NCBI RefSeq assembly: GCF_002723835.1 | Contig: NZ_BEWG01000045.1 | Span: 1-36,990, forward strand | Length of the DNA stretch: 36,990 nucleotides | Source: Mycobacterium sp. shizuoka-1 | GTDB lineage: Bacteria > Actinomycetota > Actinomycetes > Mycobacteriales > Mycobacteriaceae | Reading direction: 5' to 3' | Shown: positions 29,655 through 36,990 of the stretch, piece after piece | Position numbering within the stretch: position 1 is the first letter of the stretch | How the letters are laid out: each line of letters starts with the position of its first letter | The notes under the pieces: generated by a model | Seen by the model: only the letters and a program-made list of their open reading frames with translations | Database searches by the model: none | What the model was told of the DNA's origin: nothing | Position numbers and translations under genes: made by a program

Positions 29655-30254
29655 ATGGTGACGGTAGAGGCTGATCTCGTTCACGTCGAGTCCCGGCTGG
29701 CGTCCGGGCAGATGGACTGCCCGTCCTGCCCCGACGGCGTATTGGCCTGCTGGGGTTTCGCCCGTGTCCGCCGTGTCCACGGCGTCACCGGCCCGGTGCG
29801 TCCGCGGCGGGCTCGATGCCGGTCATGCCGAGTCACACACGTGTTGCTGCCAGTGATGGCACTGTTGCGCAGGGGGTATGGCGCACAGACTATTTGGAAC
29901 GCGCTGGTCTTGCGGTCCCGTGGTTGGGGGCATCGCCGAATCGCAGAGAACCTGGGGGTGCCGGCGAGCACGGTGCGGGGATGGCTGCGCCGGGTGACCG
30001 GGCGTGTCGAGTCGATGCGGGCGTGGTTCCTCCAGGTCGCGGTGGGCACCGGGATCGACGTGGCAATCCCAGATGGGTCTGGCTGCGGCTGGAGTGACCT
30101 GGTGGCCGCGATCGCCACCGCCGCCGCGGCGATCGGTGCGCGGTTCGGCCCGGCTGGGGTGCTGGGCGTGATGACGCCACCGCTGGTGATGGTGGCGGTC
30201 AGCGGCGGCAGGTTGTTGGCGCCGTGCTGGCCGCCGGCTGCCCGGCGCATCTGA
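29655..30254 (+). CDS. DUF6431 protein of the transposon
   Basis: The 199-aa protein begins with a zinc ribbon (C-P-S-C and C-W then C-R-S-C) and an HTH (R-G-W-G-H-R-R-I-A-E-N-L-G-V-P-A-S-T-V-R-G-W), which together fit DUF6431, an accessory found beside transposases of this kind. The C-terminal half is Ala/Gly-rich and hydrophobic. It probably binds transposon DNA or regulates transposition. It ends 107 bp before the transposase start. Confidence 0.75.
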   Translation: MVTVEADLVHVESRLASGQMDCPSCPDGVLACWGFARVRRVHGVTGPVRPRRARCRSCRVTHVLLPVMALLRRGYGAQTIWNALVLRSRGWGHRRIAENLGVPASTVRGWLRRVTGRVESMRAWFLQVAVGTGIDVAIPDGSGCGWSDLVAAIATAAAAIGARFGPAGVLGVMTPPLVMVAVSGGRLLAPCWPPAARRI

Positions 30255-30361
30255 GCAACACCAGTTGCCCCTGACGTGGGGCTCACGTGATCGGTGATCC
30301 TCGCCAAGGCACCTGCCCGACAATCGGTTTCGGGCCGGGCCGTCAACAGTGTGAGGAGAAC

Positions 30362-31855
30362 GTGGCGGTGTCGTTGGAGGACCACAAACGTCGGGAACGG
30401 GCCCAGGCGATCGGGCTGTTTCGGTATCAGCTGATCTGCCCCGCCCTCGAGCAAGGGCTGTCGACCAAGCAGCGCGGGAAACTGGTCCGCGAGATCGCTG
30501 ATCGCCGGCATATCGATCCGTTCGGCGCCCAGGTGCAGGTGGCGCGGGCGACGCTGGACCGTTGGATCCGCCGCTACCGGACGGGCGGGTTCGAAGCGCT
30601 GGTGCCTGAGCCGCGGCGGCTGGGCACCCGCACCGACACCCAGGTGTTGGAGCTGGCGGTCTCACTGAAGCGGGAGAACCCGGCCCGCACCGTGGCTCAG
30701 GTGGCCCGGATCCTGCGGACCGCGACGGGGTGGGCGCCCTCGGAGTCGACGCTGCTGCGCCACTTCCACCGGTGTGAGTTGATGGGCCCGACCGCCGGTC
30801 AGCCAGGCGAGGTGTTCGGCCGATTCGAAGCCGCTGATCCCAACGAACTGTGGGTCGGCGATGCCCTGCACGGCCCGCGGGTCGGAGACCGCAAAACCTA
30901 CTTGTTCGCCTTCCTCGACGACCACTCTCGGCTGGTGGTCGGGCACCGCTTCGGGTTCGCTGAAGACACTGTGCGCCTGGCCGCCGCCCTGAAGCCGGCG
31001 TTGGCGGCCCGCGGCGTTCCCGCCTCGATCTATGTCGACAACGGTTCAGCCTTTGTGGATGCGTGGCTGTTGCGGGCATGCGCGAAACTCGGGATCCGAT
31101 TGGTGCATTCAGCACCCGGGCGCCCGCAGGGCCGCGGCAAGATCGAGCGGTTCTTCCGCACCGTGCGCGACCAGTTCCTCGTTGAAGTCACCGACACCAG
31201 CGCCGAGGACCTTACCGCCGCGGGGGTGGACCACCGTGGGGCTCTGTTGGAGCTCAACCGACTGTTCATGGCCTGGACCGAAACCGAGTATCACCGCCGC
31301 ACCCACTCCGAAACTGGACAGTCCCCGCTGGATCGGTGGGAGGACGGCTGGGACCGCCTCGGCGGGTCGCCGGCATTGCCGACCGCGGCGGATCTGACCG
31401 AGGCGTTCTTGTGGTCGGAGTTTCGGGTGGTCACCAAGACCGCCACGGTCTCGCTGCATTCCAACACCTACCGAGTTGATCCCGCCTTGGCCGGGCGCAG
31501 GGTGGAGCTGGTGTTCAGTCCCTTCGATCTGGAGTCCATCGAGGTCCGCTACCGCGACCAGAGTTTCGGTGCCGCGGTCGCTCACACCATCACCCGCCAC
31601 GCCCACCCGAAAGCCCGACCTGAAACCCGTGACGATCCGACACCGGCGACGGGGATTGACTACCTTGCGCTGACCGCCGCGGCCCATCATGAGCAGCTGC
31701 GCCATGACGAACGTATCGGCTACCACGCCCTCTACGGAGCGGACGGTCAGACCACGATCGGCACAGCTGAACAAGACGGTCAGATTCCCGGCCAGCTCTC
31801 CATCACCGACCTCGGCTCCGACAGCGCTGCCCATGAAGATGGGATGTCGGCATGA
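30362..31855 (+). CDS. DDE (rve-fold) transposase
   Basis: From GTG 30362 (AGGAGAAC directly upstream; open to 30287) the product is 497 aa. It has an N-terminal HTH (V-A-R-A-T-L-D-R-W-I-R-R-Y), then an rve domain with D in W-V-G-D-A-L-H, D in I-Y-V-D-N-G-S and E in R-G-K-I-E-R-F-F, and a Mu-type C-terminal barrel. It cuts and joins transposon ends. Its stop overlaps the ATPase ATG (ATGA, 31852-31855). The pair resembles TniA/TniB-style systems but is distinct from the Tn7-like set at the left of the window. Confidence 0.88.
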   Translation: MAVSLEDHKRRERAQAIGLFRYQLICPALEQGLSTKQRGKLVREIADRRHIDPFGAQVQVARATLDRWIRRYRTGGFEALVPEPRRLGTRTDTQVLELAVSLKRENPARTVAQVARILRTATGWAPSESTLLRHFHRCELMGPTAGQPGEVFGRFEAADPNELWVGDALHGPRVGDRKTYLFAFLDDHSRLVVGHRFGFAEDTVRLAAALKPALAARGVPASIYVDNGSAFVDAWLLRACAKLGIRLVHSAPGRPQGRGKIERFFRTVRDQFLVEVTDTSAEDLTAAGVDHRGALLELNRLFMAWTETEYHRRTHSETGQSPLDRWEDGWDRLGGSPALPTAADLTEAFLWSEFRVVTKTATVSLHSNTYRVDPALAGRRVELVFSPFDLESIEVRYRDQSFGAAVAHTITRHAHPKARPETRDDPTPATGIDYLALTAAAHHEQLRHDERIGYHALYGADGQTTIGTAEQDGQIPGQLSITDLGSDSAAHEDGMSA

Positions 31856-32667
31856 GTATTGAACGGCTGCAGTCACATTGGGGGTTCAGTCGGATGCCGT
31901 TCGGGCGCAACCTGGCTCCGTCGATGCTGCACCGCCACCCCGGCCACAGTGAAGCCATCGCCCGGATCAGCTGGTGTGTCAATCAGTGCGCCATCGGGGT
32001 CATCACCGGCGAAGTCGGCGCCGGCAAGACGGTGGCCATCCGCGCCGCCGCCACCGCCCTGGACCCGGCTCGCCACGTCATCATCTACCTGGCCAACCCC
32101 ACCATCGGCGTTCGCGGCATGCTCACCCACATCGTGGCCGCCCTTGGGCACACCCCGGTCTTTCACACCGCCCGCCTCGCTCCTCAGGCCGCCGAGGCCC
32201 TGGCCGCTGAACACGCCGAACGGGGCCGCAACCCAGTGCTGGTGGTCGATGAAGCACACCTGCTCGACAACCATCAACTCGAAGCGATCCGACTTCTCAC
32301 TAACCACGACATGGACTCCGGATCCCCGTTCGCGGTCGTGCTGGTCGGCCAACCGACCCTGCGGCATCGGCTGCGCCTGGGTGTCTTGGCCGCCCTGGAT
32401 CAGCGCATCGCGGTGCGCTACGCCCTGCCTGGGATGAGCCCGGCCGACACCGCTGACTACATCAGCCACCACACCAAGATCGCCGGCCGCTCCGACACCC
32501 TGTTCGCCGACGACGCCGTCACACTGATTCACAACGCCTCGCGCGGGCACCCCCGCGCGGTCAACAACCTCGCCTTGCACGCGTTGACGGCCGCGTTCGC
32601 TGCCGGTCATTCCATCGTCGGGGAGAAAGCTGCCCGCATCGCGATCAGCGAAACAGCTTCAGACTGA
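31852..32667 (+). CDS. ExeA-like AAA ATPase of the transposon
   Basis: The 271-aa protein has Walker A G-E-V-G-A-G-K-T at 53-60 and Walker B V-L-V-V-D-E-A-H near 131, then G-Q-P-T-L-R and D-Q-R-I-A-V-R, the pattern of ExeA/TniB-type ATPases that assist DDE transposases in target choice. Near the N-terminus W-G-F-S-R-M-P-F-G resembles the ExeA opening F-G-L-x-x-x-P-F. Coupled to the transposase by ATGA. A strong hairpin follows at 32736-32763. Confidence 0.85.
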   Translation: MSIERLQSHWGFSRMPFGRNLAPSMLHRHPGHSEAIARISWCVNQCAIGVITGEVGAGKTVAIRAAATALDPARHVIIYLANPTIGVRGMLTHIVAALGHTPVFHTARLAPQAAEALAAEHAERGRNPVLVVDEAHLLDNHQLEAIRLLTNHDMDSGSPFAVVLVGQPTLRHRLRLGVLAALDQRIAVRYALPGMSPADTADYISHHTKIAGRSDTLFADDAVTLIHNASRGHPRAVNNLALHALTAAFAAGHSIVGEKAARIAISETASD

Positions 32668-32735
32668 ACGAAACTCCCACCACCACGACCACAACTGCAT
32701 CACCGCGGCGACGATTCCGTCACCGAGACCACCAC

Positions 32736-32763
32736 GGCCCCGCTCACCACACCGAGCGGGGCC
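32736..32763 (+). terminator. Terminator hairpin after the ExeA-like gene
   Basis: GGCCCCGCTC (32736-32745) pairs perfectly with GAGCGGGGCC (32754-32763) around an 8-nt loop, 69 bp beyond the ATPase stop, followed by GTTCTC. This is the likely end of the transposon's transcript. Confidence 0.65.
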
Positions 32764-32996
32764 GTTCTCATCACAGCATCATCACCACCATCGGTGACGC
32801 CGACATGGTCACCGTCGACGACGCACAACACCGTCGGCAGCCAGCACGAATGTCCGGACAGACTCCACATCCACAGATCCACCCTAGATGTACAACTTGT
32901 GGTTGTAGCTCGCCGCCTGACGAGTTGTTTGAACTCAGCTGTTGGTTTGAGTTCTGCTCAATGCTCACACCTAGAGGTTGTTCATTCGAGAGGACG
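32764..32996. other. Right end region of the transposon and acetyltransferase leader
   Basis: No gene. It contains the palindrome TGTCCGGACA (32851-32860), perhaps the transposon end, and an inverted pair GAACTC/GAGTTC separated by 12 bp upstream of the acetyltransferase start. AT content rises near 32890-32980, consistent with a promoter. CCTAGAGG at about 32970 is reminiscent of the 41-bp repeat centre but too short to call. Confidence 0.35.
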
Positions 32997-33512
32997 ATGA
33001 TGGACTTTGCGCAGACGGTGCAGCGTGCAATCCGGCTCACCGCGGAACTAAGTACGCTCGAATACGCAGATCAGAAGGCCATCCGCCAGGGCTGGAGCAG
33101 GCTCACGGGACAAACTGTCGATGAGAAGTTCCATCTCATCCCGCCGGTCTACTCAGACCACGGAATCAACATCCGCGTCGGCAGGAATGTGTTCGTCAAC
33201 CAGAATTGCCGTTTCAACGACATCGGCGGGATCGATATCGGAGATGACGTCATGCTCGGCCCGAACGTCAGTCTCATCACCTCGGGGCACCCGCTAGACC
33301 CCACTGAGAGACGAGTCGGGATCACTTCCGCGCCAATCGCTATCGGACGGAACGTGTGGGTTGGTACGTCCGCGCTGGTCATGCAAGGTGTGACCGTGGG
33401 CGATGATGCCATTGTTGGAGCCGGCGCCGTCGTCACCCGCAACGTTCCCCCGCGGACACTGGTCGCCGGCGTACCGGCAACCGTCGTCAAAACACTCGAT
33501 TGCCCCCGCTGA
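32997..33512 (+). CDS. Maltose/galactoside O-acetyltransferase-like hexapeptide protein
   Basis: This 171-aa product begins with a helical cap and then a left-handed beta-helix built of hexapeptide repeats (I-R-V-G-R-N-V-F-V-N, I-D-I-G-D-D-V-M-L-G-P-N-V, I-G-R-N-V-W-V-G, V-G-D-D-A-I-V-G-A-G-A-V-V), with the catalytic His in S-G-H-P-L-D. It transfers acetyl from CoA to a sugar or small hydroxyl compound. The C-terminus A-G-V-P-A matches the family. Two adjacent ATGs (32997, 33000) follow GAGAGG. It may have been part of the cassette set. Confidence 0.85.
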   Translation: MMDFAQTVQRAIRLTAELSTLEYADQKAIRQGWSRLTGQTVDEKFHLIPPVYSDHGINIRVGRNVFVNQNCRFNDIGGIDIGDDVMLGPNVSLITSGHPLDPTERRVGITSAPIAIGRNVWVGTSALVMQGVTVGDDAIVGAGAVVTRNVPPRTLVAGVPATVVKTLDCPR

Positions 33513-33540
33513 TGGCGAAACAAGACCGCAGCGCGCCTTC

Positions 33541-33556
33541 GTCCCCCTTCCGGGGG
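33541..33556 (+). terminator. Short hairpin after the acetyltransferase
   Basis: CCCCC and GGGGG around TTCC form a compact hairpin about 30 bp beyond the stop. No U-tract follows. Plausible as the terminator of the acetyltransferase gene. Confidence 0.5.
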
Positions 33557-33589
33557 ATCGATTGTGCGATATCTACACAAGATTGACCA

Positions 33590-33630
33590 GTCTCAGACGT
33601 AGAGATAGCGAGTGTCTCGAATCTTCGATG
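33590..33630. repeat. Possible diverged fifth cassette repeat
   Basis: GTCTC (33590-33594), then GTAGAGATA and CGAG at the same spacing as in copies A-D, within one base. The tail is not conserved. If real, it would close the array on the right after the acetyltransferase; the match is weak. Confidence 0.3.
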
Positions 33631-33672
33631 TCGGCAAACAACGAGACGGTACGCAGCGGCAATGCCGTCGGT

Positions 33673-33721
33673 TACATGTGCAACAAGCAAGACCCGATTC
33701 TCATCCGGGCTTACACATGTA
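33673..33721. repeat. 8-bp inverted repeat near the backbone junction
   Basis: TACATGTG (33673-33680) and CACATGTA (33714-33721) are perfect inverted copies 33 bp apart. They lie in an AT-richer spacer just outside the truncated backbone gene at 33766. Role unknown. Confidence 0.35.
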
Positions 33722-33765
33722 TTCATCGTCTAGAACTGCTCAAAGAGCCTTATCTTCAAGGTTCG

Positions 33766-33909
33766 TTACGGATAAGCGATCAATAGGTCTGGCCACGGTG
33801 TCTCGACGAGGAACGTAGCGGCCTGCATCGCCGCGTTGTCTCGGGCTGCAGCGTCTGCGTGCTCGGCGGCTTCGATCTCGCCGAACAGGTCGAGCTGGAC
33901 AACGGTCAC
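33766..33909 (-). CDS. Small truncated protein of the element backbone (DLFGE type)
   Basis: From GTG 33909 a 47-aa frame reads M-T-V-V-Q-L-D-L-F-G-E-I-E-A-A-E-H-A and then T-F-L-V-E-T-P-W-P-D-L. An N-terminal V-Q-L-D-L-F-G-E-x-E-A-A is familiar from longer unnamed proteins of actinobacterial plasmids and integrative elements. The frame then stops at 33766-33768, much earlier than expected, so the gene was probably cut here and given a new end. It follows the zinc-ribbon gene by 10 bp on the same strand. Confidence 0.55.
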   Translation of the reverse strand: MTVVQLDLFGEIEAAEHADAAARDNAAMQAATFLVETPWPDLLIAYP

Positions 33910-33919
33910 GACGGGCTCG

Positions 33920-34303
33920 CTAGCCTCGGCCGGCGGCGACGTCGTAGGAGCCGTCGTCGGTGTAGTCGGTGGTGTCCAGATCCCACGCTTGGTCGTTGAC
34001 GAGGTCGATCACGTGGTCGTGTTCGCAGTCGGGACAGCGGAACGCGGCGAGGTGGGCCACGAGGTGCCGTCCATTGGACAGCTGGGCCCGGCGAATCGCG
34101 CGGACCATGCCTGGTTCGGTCCAGACCCTGCCGAGATTCATGTGGGGATCTTGGTGGCTTCCGCAGCGCACGCATTTGGGGCGTCGTGGCGGAGGCGGGC
34201 AGATGATGATGTCGGCGGTGTCCGACCAGCTGCCCCATTCGACGGGCAGGCCGTCCCATCGTGGCGGCAAGTCATGCTGGCGCGGCCACAGGTCAAGCTC
34301 CAC
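33920..34303 (-). CDS. Zinc-ribbon hypothetical protein
   Basis: A 127-aa soluble protein with two Cys pairs, C-V-R-C-G and later C-P-D-C-E-H-D-H, forming a likely zinc ribbon, and an acidic C-terminus (D-T-T-D-Y-T-D-D-G-S-Y-D). GTG at 34303 follows a strong GGGAGG box. No family name recognised; similar small zinc proteins occur in actinobacterial conjugative elements. It lies between the DUF2637 gene and the truncated small gene, all on the minus strand. Confidence 0.65.
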   Translation of the reverse strand: MELDLWPRQHDLPPRWDGLPVEWGSWSDTADIIICPPPPRRPKCVRCGSHQDPHMNLGRVWTEPGMVRAIRRAQLSNGRHLVAHLAAFRCPDCEHDHVIDLVNDQAWDLDTTDYTDDGSYDVAAGRG

Positions 34304-34405
34304 AGCGCAACCTCCCGGCCAGTTGCAGGTCGTCTGCGGCGTCGATGTCGCGTGGGTGCGTGGTCGGGGGTGCGCCGCTGGCGGGCTGCTGGGGCCGGGG
34401 CCTGT

Positions 34406-35455
34406 TCATGCCCGGGCCCCGCCTTCGGCGCCGTCGAGGAGTCGTCGGGCCGCCTCGATGATGGATCTCACGGTGCTGTGGTGCAATTCGGTCTGGCGGG
34501 CGATCACGGTGAAAGGGACCTTTTGGTCCCACAGTTCGAGGACCTGCGCCGTCTGGTCTACGGACTTCTGTGTCGCCCCGTCTCGGACGAGGGATGCGGC
34601 AACTTGCATCCACCCGGTCGATACCTCAGGCGCCGCAGCGGCCGCGCTGGGCCCAGTTGTGGGCTCGACCGTGTCGATGGCCGCGCCGGCGCGACGGTCC
34701 GCCTGCGGTCCGGGCGCGGCGGCGGCACGGATCGGGTCGGAGGGTGGCTCGACGACGGGTTCTTCGAGGTCGAGCACGGGGATTCTTCGCTGCTTTCTGA
34801 CGGGGGCGGGGCTCAAGACACCCACTCTGACGGGGGTGTCTTGAGCCTCCGCGATGGGCGCCTCCGCGGTGGGGGTGTCCACGGAGGCGTCGGCGGCCGG
34901 GGCGCGTCGTGAAACGAAGGCTGAGATGCGCAGCATGGTAGCGGCTCCGTGCACGGTGGCCAGAAGACTCAGCGGAGCGACCGCGGCGATGCAGGCGGCC
35001 AACCAGGGCCACAGTGCTGTGTCGGGCGGGAGGTAGCCGTGCAGGGCGTTGCCGCCGATGCTGATGATCGCCGAGATTGCCAGCACTGCCCAGAAGTAGC
35101 GGCGGTGGGCGCGGCTACCGACGCCAGCCGGGCCTAGGACGATGACGGCGACGGTGGCCAGAACGATGGTGAGGTCGACGATGACGGGCCACAGTTTGGC
35201 CAGCTCGGCCGGATATCCGGAACGTTGCGCGAGATCGGCCAGAGAGGCGAAGCTGAGCACGAAGCTCGCGGCCGCGACGACTGCGGTGATCAGGACTGCA
35301 ACGATGCACGCGACGCGCACTGCGGTTGGTGAGATTCGCAGCTCCCGCTCGGGTGCACCAGGGCCCGGCTCCGCGGTGCCACATCCTTGGGCGGCCACCG
35401 GAATGCCTTTGGCAGCTGCCTCTTTCGCGTTGTGGCCGTTGCGGCGGTCTTCCAT
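34406..35455 (-). CDS. DUF2637 membrane protein with C-terminal HTH
   Basis: The 349-aa protein has a short charged N-terminus, four predicted membrane helices at about 47-70, 85-108, 118-138 and 145-172 (the DUF2637 domain), a Pro/Ala-rich linker to about 285 and a C-terminal HTH (T-Q-K-S-V-D-Q-T-A-Q-V-L-E-L-W, then S-T-V-R-S-I-I-E-A-A-R-R-L-L). DUF2637 proteins are typical of actinobacterial plasmids and integrative elements, where related Spd proteins help spread the element between cells. The cytoplasmic HTH could tie the element's DNA to the membrane. Internal gap of about 100 bp to the zinc-ribbon gene. Confidence 0.85.
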   Translation of the reverse strand: MEDRRNGHNAKEAAAKGIPVAAQGCGTAEPGPGAPERELRISPTAVRVACIVAVLITAVVAAASFVLSFASLADLAQRSGYPAELAKLWPVIVDLTIVLATVAVIVLGPAGVGSRAHRRYFWAVLAISAIISIGGNALHGYLPPDTALWPWLAACIAAVAPLSLLATVHGAATMLRISAFVSRRAPAADASVDTPTAEAPIAEAQDTPVRVGVLSPAPVRKQRRIPVLDLEEPVVEPPSDPIRAAAAPGPQADRRAGAAIDTVEPTTGPSAAAAAPEVSTGWMQVAASLVRDGATQKSVDQTAQVLELWDQKVPFTVIARQTELHHSTVRSIIEAARRLLDGAEGGARA

Positions 35456-35743
35456 GATTACTAACCGTTGTCGGTGGCCACCCTGTTTTCAAGACCACCT
35501 GCCGCAGGTGAGGTGGATGGCCCGATGGTGAGGACGTTCGTCCTCGGCGGGATCTGGGACCCAGCGTTGCCGACGTTGGTGATGCCGCCGCGCAAGGGTC
35601 AGTTGTCTCGTCGATGCCTGACGTCTCGGCGGGGTTTAAGCACGGCAGGACGTGTTAAGACTCTAGTCTATGACAGCACAGTTGACCATTTGGATATCGC
35701 GTCAGTGAACCTATCTAGTTATGACCGCCAATCGGACCCGCGT

Positions 35744-36190
35744 ATGACCAGGCGGGTGCTGCGTGGGTTCAATGCACAGCGGTTCGCCGAAGTGAGGCGG
35801 GACCGCCAGTTCACCGTGTCTGATCTCGCGCGCCTCGCCGACGTCGGCCAGTCGACTGTCCATTCCTGGGAAGCAGGCCGCGGCACGCCTCAGGTCGACC
35901 TCCTGGCTCGTGTCATGGCCATTCTCGATGCCCCGATTGAGCTGGTCGTGACCGTACCGGTCGATGAGCGTTTTCCCGGTGATTGGCGCGTCATCCGCGG
36001 ACTCACTCAACCGCAACTCGCCGCCGCGGCCGGTATCGCCACCACCACGCTACGAGGGATCGAGCGCGCCGACATTGGACTCACCGAAGCCACCGCGACC
36101 AAGTTGGCGGAGCTGCTAGGCGTATCCACGGAGGACTACCAGCAGGCCTACCAGCGGGCCCGTAAACGCCCTCCCGGAACCACCGCCTGA
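35744..36190 (+). CDS. Regulator with two XRE-type HTH domains
   Basis: The C-terminal 140 residues hold two HTH units: V-S-D-L-A-R-L-A-D-V-G-Q-S-T-V-H-S-W-E-A-G-R-G and L-T-Q-P-Q-L-A-A-A-A-G-I-A-T-T-T-L-R-G-I-E-R. The start is uncertain. ATG 35744 fits the domain boundary but has no clear ribosome site; GTG 35705 is possible, and the long upstream frame to 35468 looks non-coding. A TTGACC box at 35682-35687 may be a -35. It diverges from the DUF2637 gene and converges on lsr2. Confidence 0.75.
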   Translation: MTRRVLRGFNAQRFAEVRRDRQFTVSDLARLADVGQSTVHSWEAGRGTPQVDLLARVMAILDAPIELVVTVPVDERFPGDWRVIRGLTQPQLAAAAGIATTTLRGIERADIGLTEATATKLAELLGVSTEDYQQAYQRARKRPPGTTA

Positions 36191-36201
36191 CCAGGCCGCA
36201 A

Positions 36202-36231
36202 CCAGCGTCGACACTTCGTTCACTTCGCTGG
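36202..36231. terminator. Hairpin between converging HTH and lsr2 genes
   Basis: CCAGCG (36202-36207) pairs with CGCTGG (36226-36231) around an 18-nt loop. It lies between two convergent stops (36190 and 36259) and could serve both. The stem is short, so confidence is limited. Confidence 0.35.
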
Positions 36232-36258
36232 CGGGACCAAAGGCGATAGCCACACCCG

Positions 36259-36591
36259 TCACTCGATGTCGCGGGCCTGGCGCCGGAATTCGTCGTAGGC
36301 GCGGATCGTGGCCTTAGGAAGCCGGCCCCGCTCGGGAACCTCGTGGCCGTGGTCGCGGGCCCATTGGCGAATCAGAGTGGAATCCGACCTTCCGCGGGGG
36401 GTGGCGCGTTCCTTGGCCGAGCCGCCGACGCGCCGGCCCCTCCGCATATAGGGCTTCAGGGCTTCACGCAGGGGCCGGTCGTCGATCAGGTCGATCTCGT
36501 AGTCCACGCCGTCCAGGCCGAAGTGGATGGTCCTGGCCCCGGGCTCGTCAGTGATGTCGTCGACGAGTTCGACCGTTACCTTCTTGGCCAT
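36259..36591 (-). CDS. lsr2: Lsr2-family nucleoid-associated silencer
   Basis: The 110-aa protein matches Lsr2 over its length: N-terminal beta-strand dimerisation domain (K-K-V-T-V-E-L-V-D-D-I, I-H-F-G-L-D-G-V-D-Y-E-I-D-L), a linker, and the C-terminal DNA-binding domain I-R-Q-W-A-R-D-H-G-H-E-V-P-E-R-G-R-L-P with the AT-hook-like R-G-R. Lsr2 is the actinobacterial counterpart of H-NS, binding AT-rich foreign DNA. A copy on a mobile element may quiet the element in its host. ATG at 36591 gives the family's usual length; upstream frames in the same register look unrelated. Confidence 0.93.
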   Translation of the reverse strand: MAKKVTVELVDDITDEPGARTIHFGLDGVDYEIDLIDDRPLREALKPYMRRGRRVGGSAKERATPRGRSDSTLIRQWARDHGHEVPERGRLPKATIRAYDEFRRQARDIE

Positions 36592-36604
36592 TCGTGGATG
36601 CCCC

Positions 36605-36990
36605 TTATCGTCGCGGTTCTGGCGGGGGTGGCGCACCGCCTGGTCCCTGACGACGCGGCGATGGCGGCGGAGGCGGGGGCGGTGGTGCCGGTTTGTCGTC
36701 GCTGCGATGCCGCCCTGGCGAGGATCCTCGCGGCGGGGATCCGACCGGTCGAAGGTGCCGCACTGGTGGCGGGGGCTGCGCTCCAGGCCCTTGGCCGTTG
36801 CCCCGACGCGCAGGAGGCGGGGGCGGGGGCGGCGGCGGTTTGCGACGCGGCGCCGTATCACCGCCCGGTACCGCGGCGGTCGGCCGATTCTGTTCGGTCT
36901 CACCACCGCGCTGGTAGCGCACACCGGGTAGGTCTGGGCCGGCGGTTGCGGCCGCATGGTCGGTGGCGGCCGGTGCGCTCGTGTCGGCGG
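36605..36990 (-). CDS. C-terminus of a proline-rich protein, 5' end outside the window
   Basis: The frame is open from the window edge to its stop at 36605 and ends in a Pro-rich tail with runs of 8-9 prolines between basic and Gly segments, preceded by Ala/Thr-rich sequence. Such tails occur in large membrane or secretion proteins of actinobacterial conjugative elements, but nothing diagnostic is visible. The lsr2 start lies 14 bp beyond its stop, so the two may be co-transcribed. The frame choice is supported by its continuity to the edge. Confidence 0.5.
   Translation of the reverse strand, partial: ADTSAPAATDHAAATAGPDLPGVRYQRGGETEQNRPTAAVPGGDTAPRRKPPPPPPPPPARRGNGQGPGAQPPPPVRHLRPVGSPPRGSSPGRHRSDDKPAPPPPPPPPSPRRQGPGGAPPPPEPRR

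Larger units (their letters stand above)
29457..32860 (+). mobile_element. Three-gene transposon (DUF6431, DDE transposase, ExeA-like ATPase)
   Basis: The left end is set by comparison: the glyoxalase 3' flank matches the uninterrupted copy up to 29456 and departs at 29457, where the sequence begins TGTTGGCCGTC. The right end is a guess at ACA (32858-32860), whose inward reading begins TGTCCGGACATTCG; the two ends match only weakly. The terminator sequence expected after the element is missing, so the right flank has been rearranged. Two of the three genes overlap by ATGA. Confidence 0.55.

Noticed and set aside
29457..32860. The DDE/ExeA pair as a second copy of the Tn7-like element
   Set aside because: The transposase and ATPase are much shorter, different in sequence, associated with DUF6431 and lack tnsA and tniQ.
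32963..32996. A sixth cassette repeat just before the acetyltransferase
   Set aside because: Only CCTAGAGG at the centre is shared; arms and the GATCA/GTCTC tail are absent.
33836..34912. A 358-aa plus-strand frame across the zinc-ribbon and DUF2637 genes
   Set aside because: It is antisense to two genes with recognisable domains and ribosome sites; its Gly/Arg/Val-rich translation is typical of a shadow frame in GC-rich DNA.

Overview
The window is high-GC DNA (mostly strong G/C third positions, GTG/TTG starts, GGAGG-type ribosome sites, TANNNT-like -10 candidates) from an actinobacterium, most likely a Mycobacterium/Mycolicibacterium relative. An Lsr2-type nucleoid protein, a DUF2637 membrane protein typical of actinobacterial plasmids and integrative elements, a type IV-B CRISPR-Cas locus and several transposons indicate a plasmid or integrated mobile element rather than core chromosome. 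No replication origin, tRNA or rRNA gene was seen.

Layout. 1-89: 3' tip and right end of an IS3-like element. 264-7634: small XRE regulator, then a Tn7-like transposition operon on the minus strand (tnsA, tniA/tnsB, tniB/tnsC and an unusually long tniQ, joined by ATGA overlaps). Phased TTCGACA repeats at 7584-7634 look like its right end; the left end was not found. 7683-13333: a minus-strand group with five coupled genes (MoxR-type ATPase, HExxH metallopeptidase with a VWA domain, a small protein, a 410-aa unknown, an SF1 helicase), preceded by a separate 118-aa gene and closed by an 18-bp terminator hairpin. I read it as a candidate conflict or defence system. 13559-18719: a tandem-duplicated HTH regulator with a sister terminator, two membrane-anchored proteins with exported domains and a 645-aa orphan.

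18848-23996: a type IV-B CRISPR-Cas locus. csf1, cas11, csf2 (cas7) and csf3 (cas5) run rightward; diverging from them is a coupled operon of an ADP-ribosyltransferase-fold protein, an unknown protein and CysH. No CRISPR array, cas6, cas1/cas2 or dinG is present. 24175-25367: a 56-bp copy of part of the 410-aa gene, then a decayed Tn554-like element.

25493-29456: the most unusual part. Small metabolic or detoxification genes (DinB-like, cytidine deaminase-like, HTH/DUF3887, proline iminopeptidase-like, glyoxalase-like) are separated by four copies of a 41-bp partly palindromic repeat, and the 3' end of the glyoxalase gene occurs at both ends of the array. It resembles an integron cassette array but lacks canonical attC core sites and a visible integrase. 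29457-32860: a three-gene transposon (DUF6431 protein, DDE transposase, ExeA-like ATPase) inserted in the glyoxalase terminator hairpin. 32997-33512: hexapeptide acetyltransferase. 33766-36990: mobile-element backbone (truncated small gene, zinc-ribbon protein, DUF2637 protein, double-HTH regulator, Lsr2, end of a proline-rich protein).
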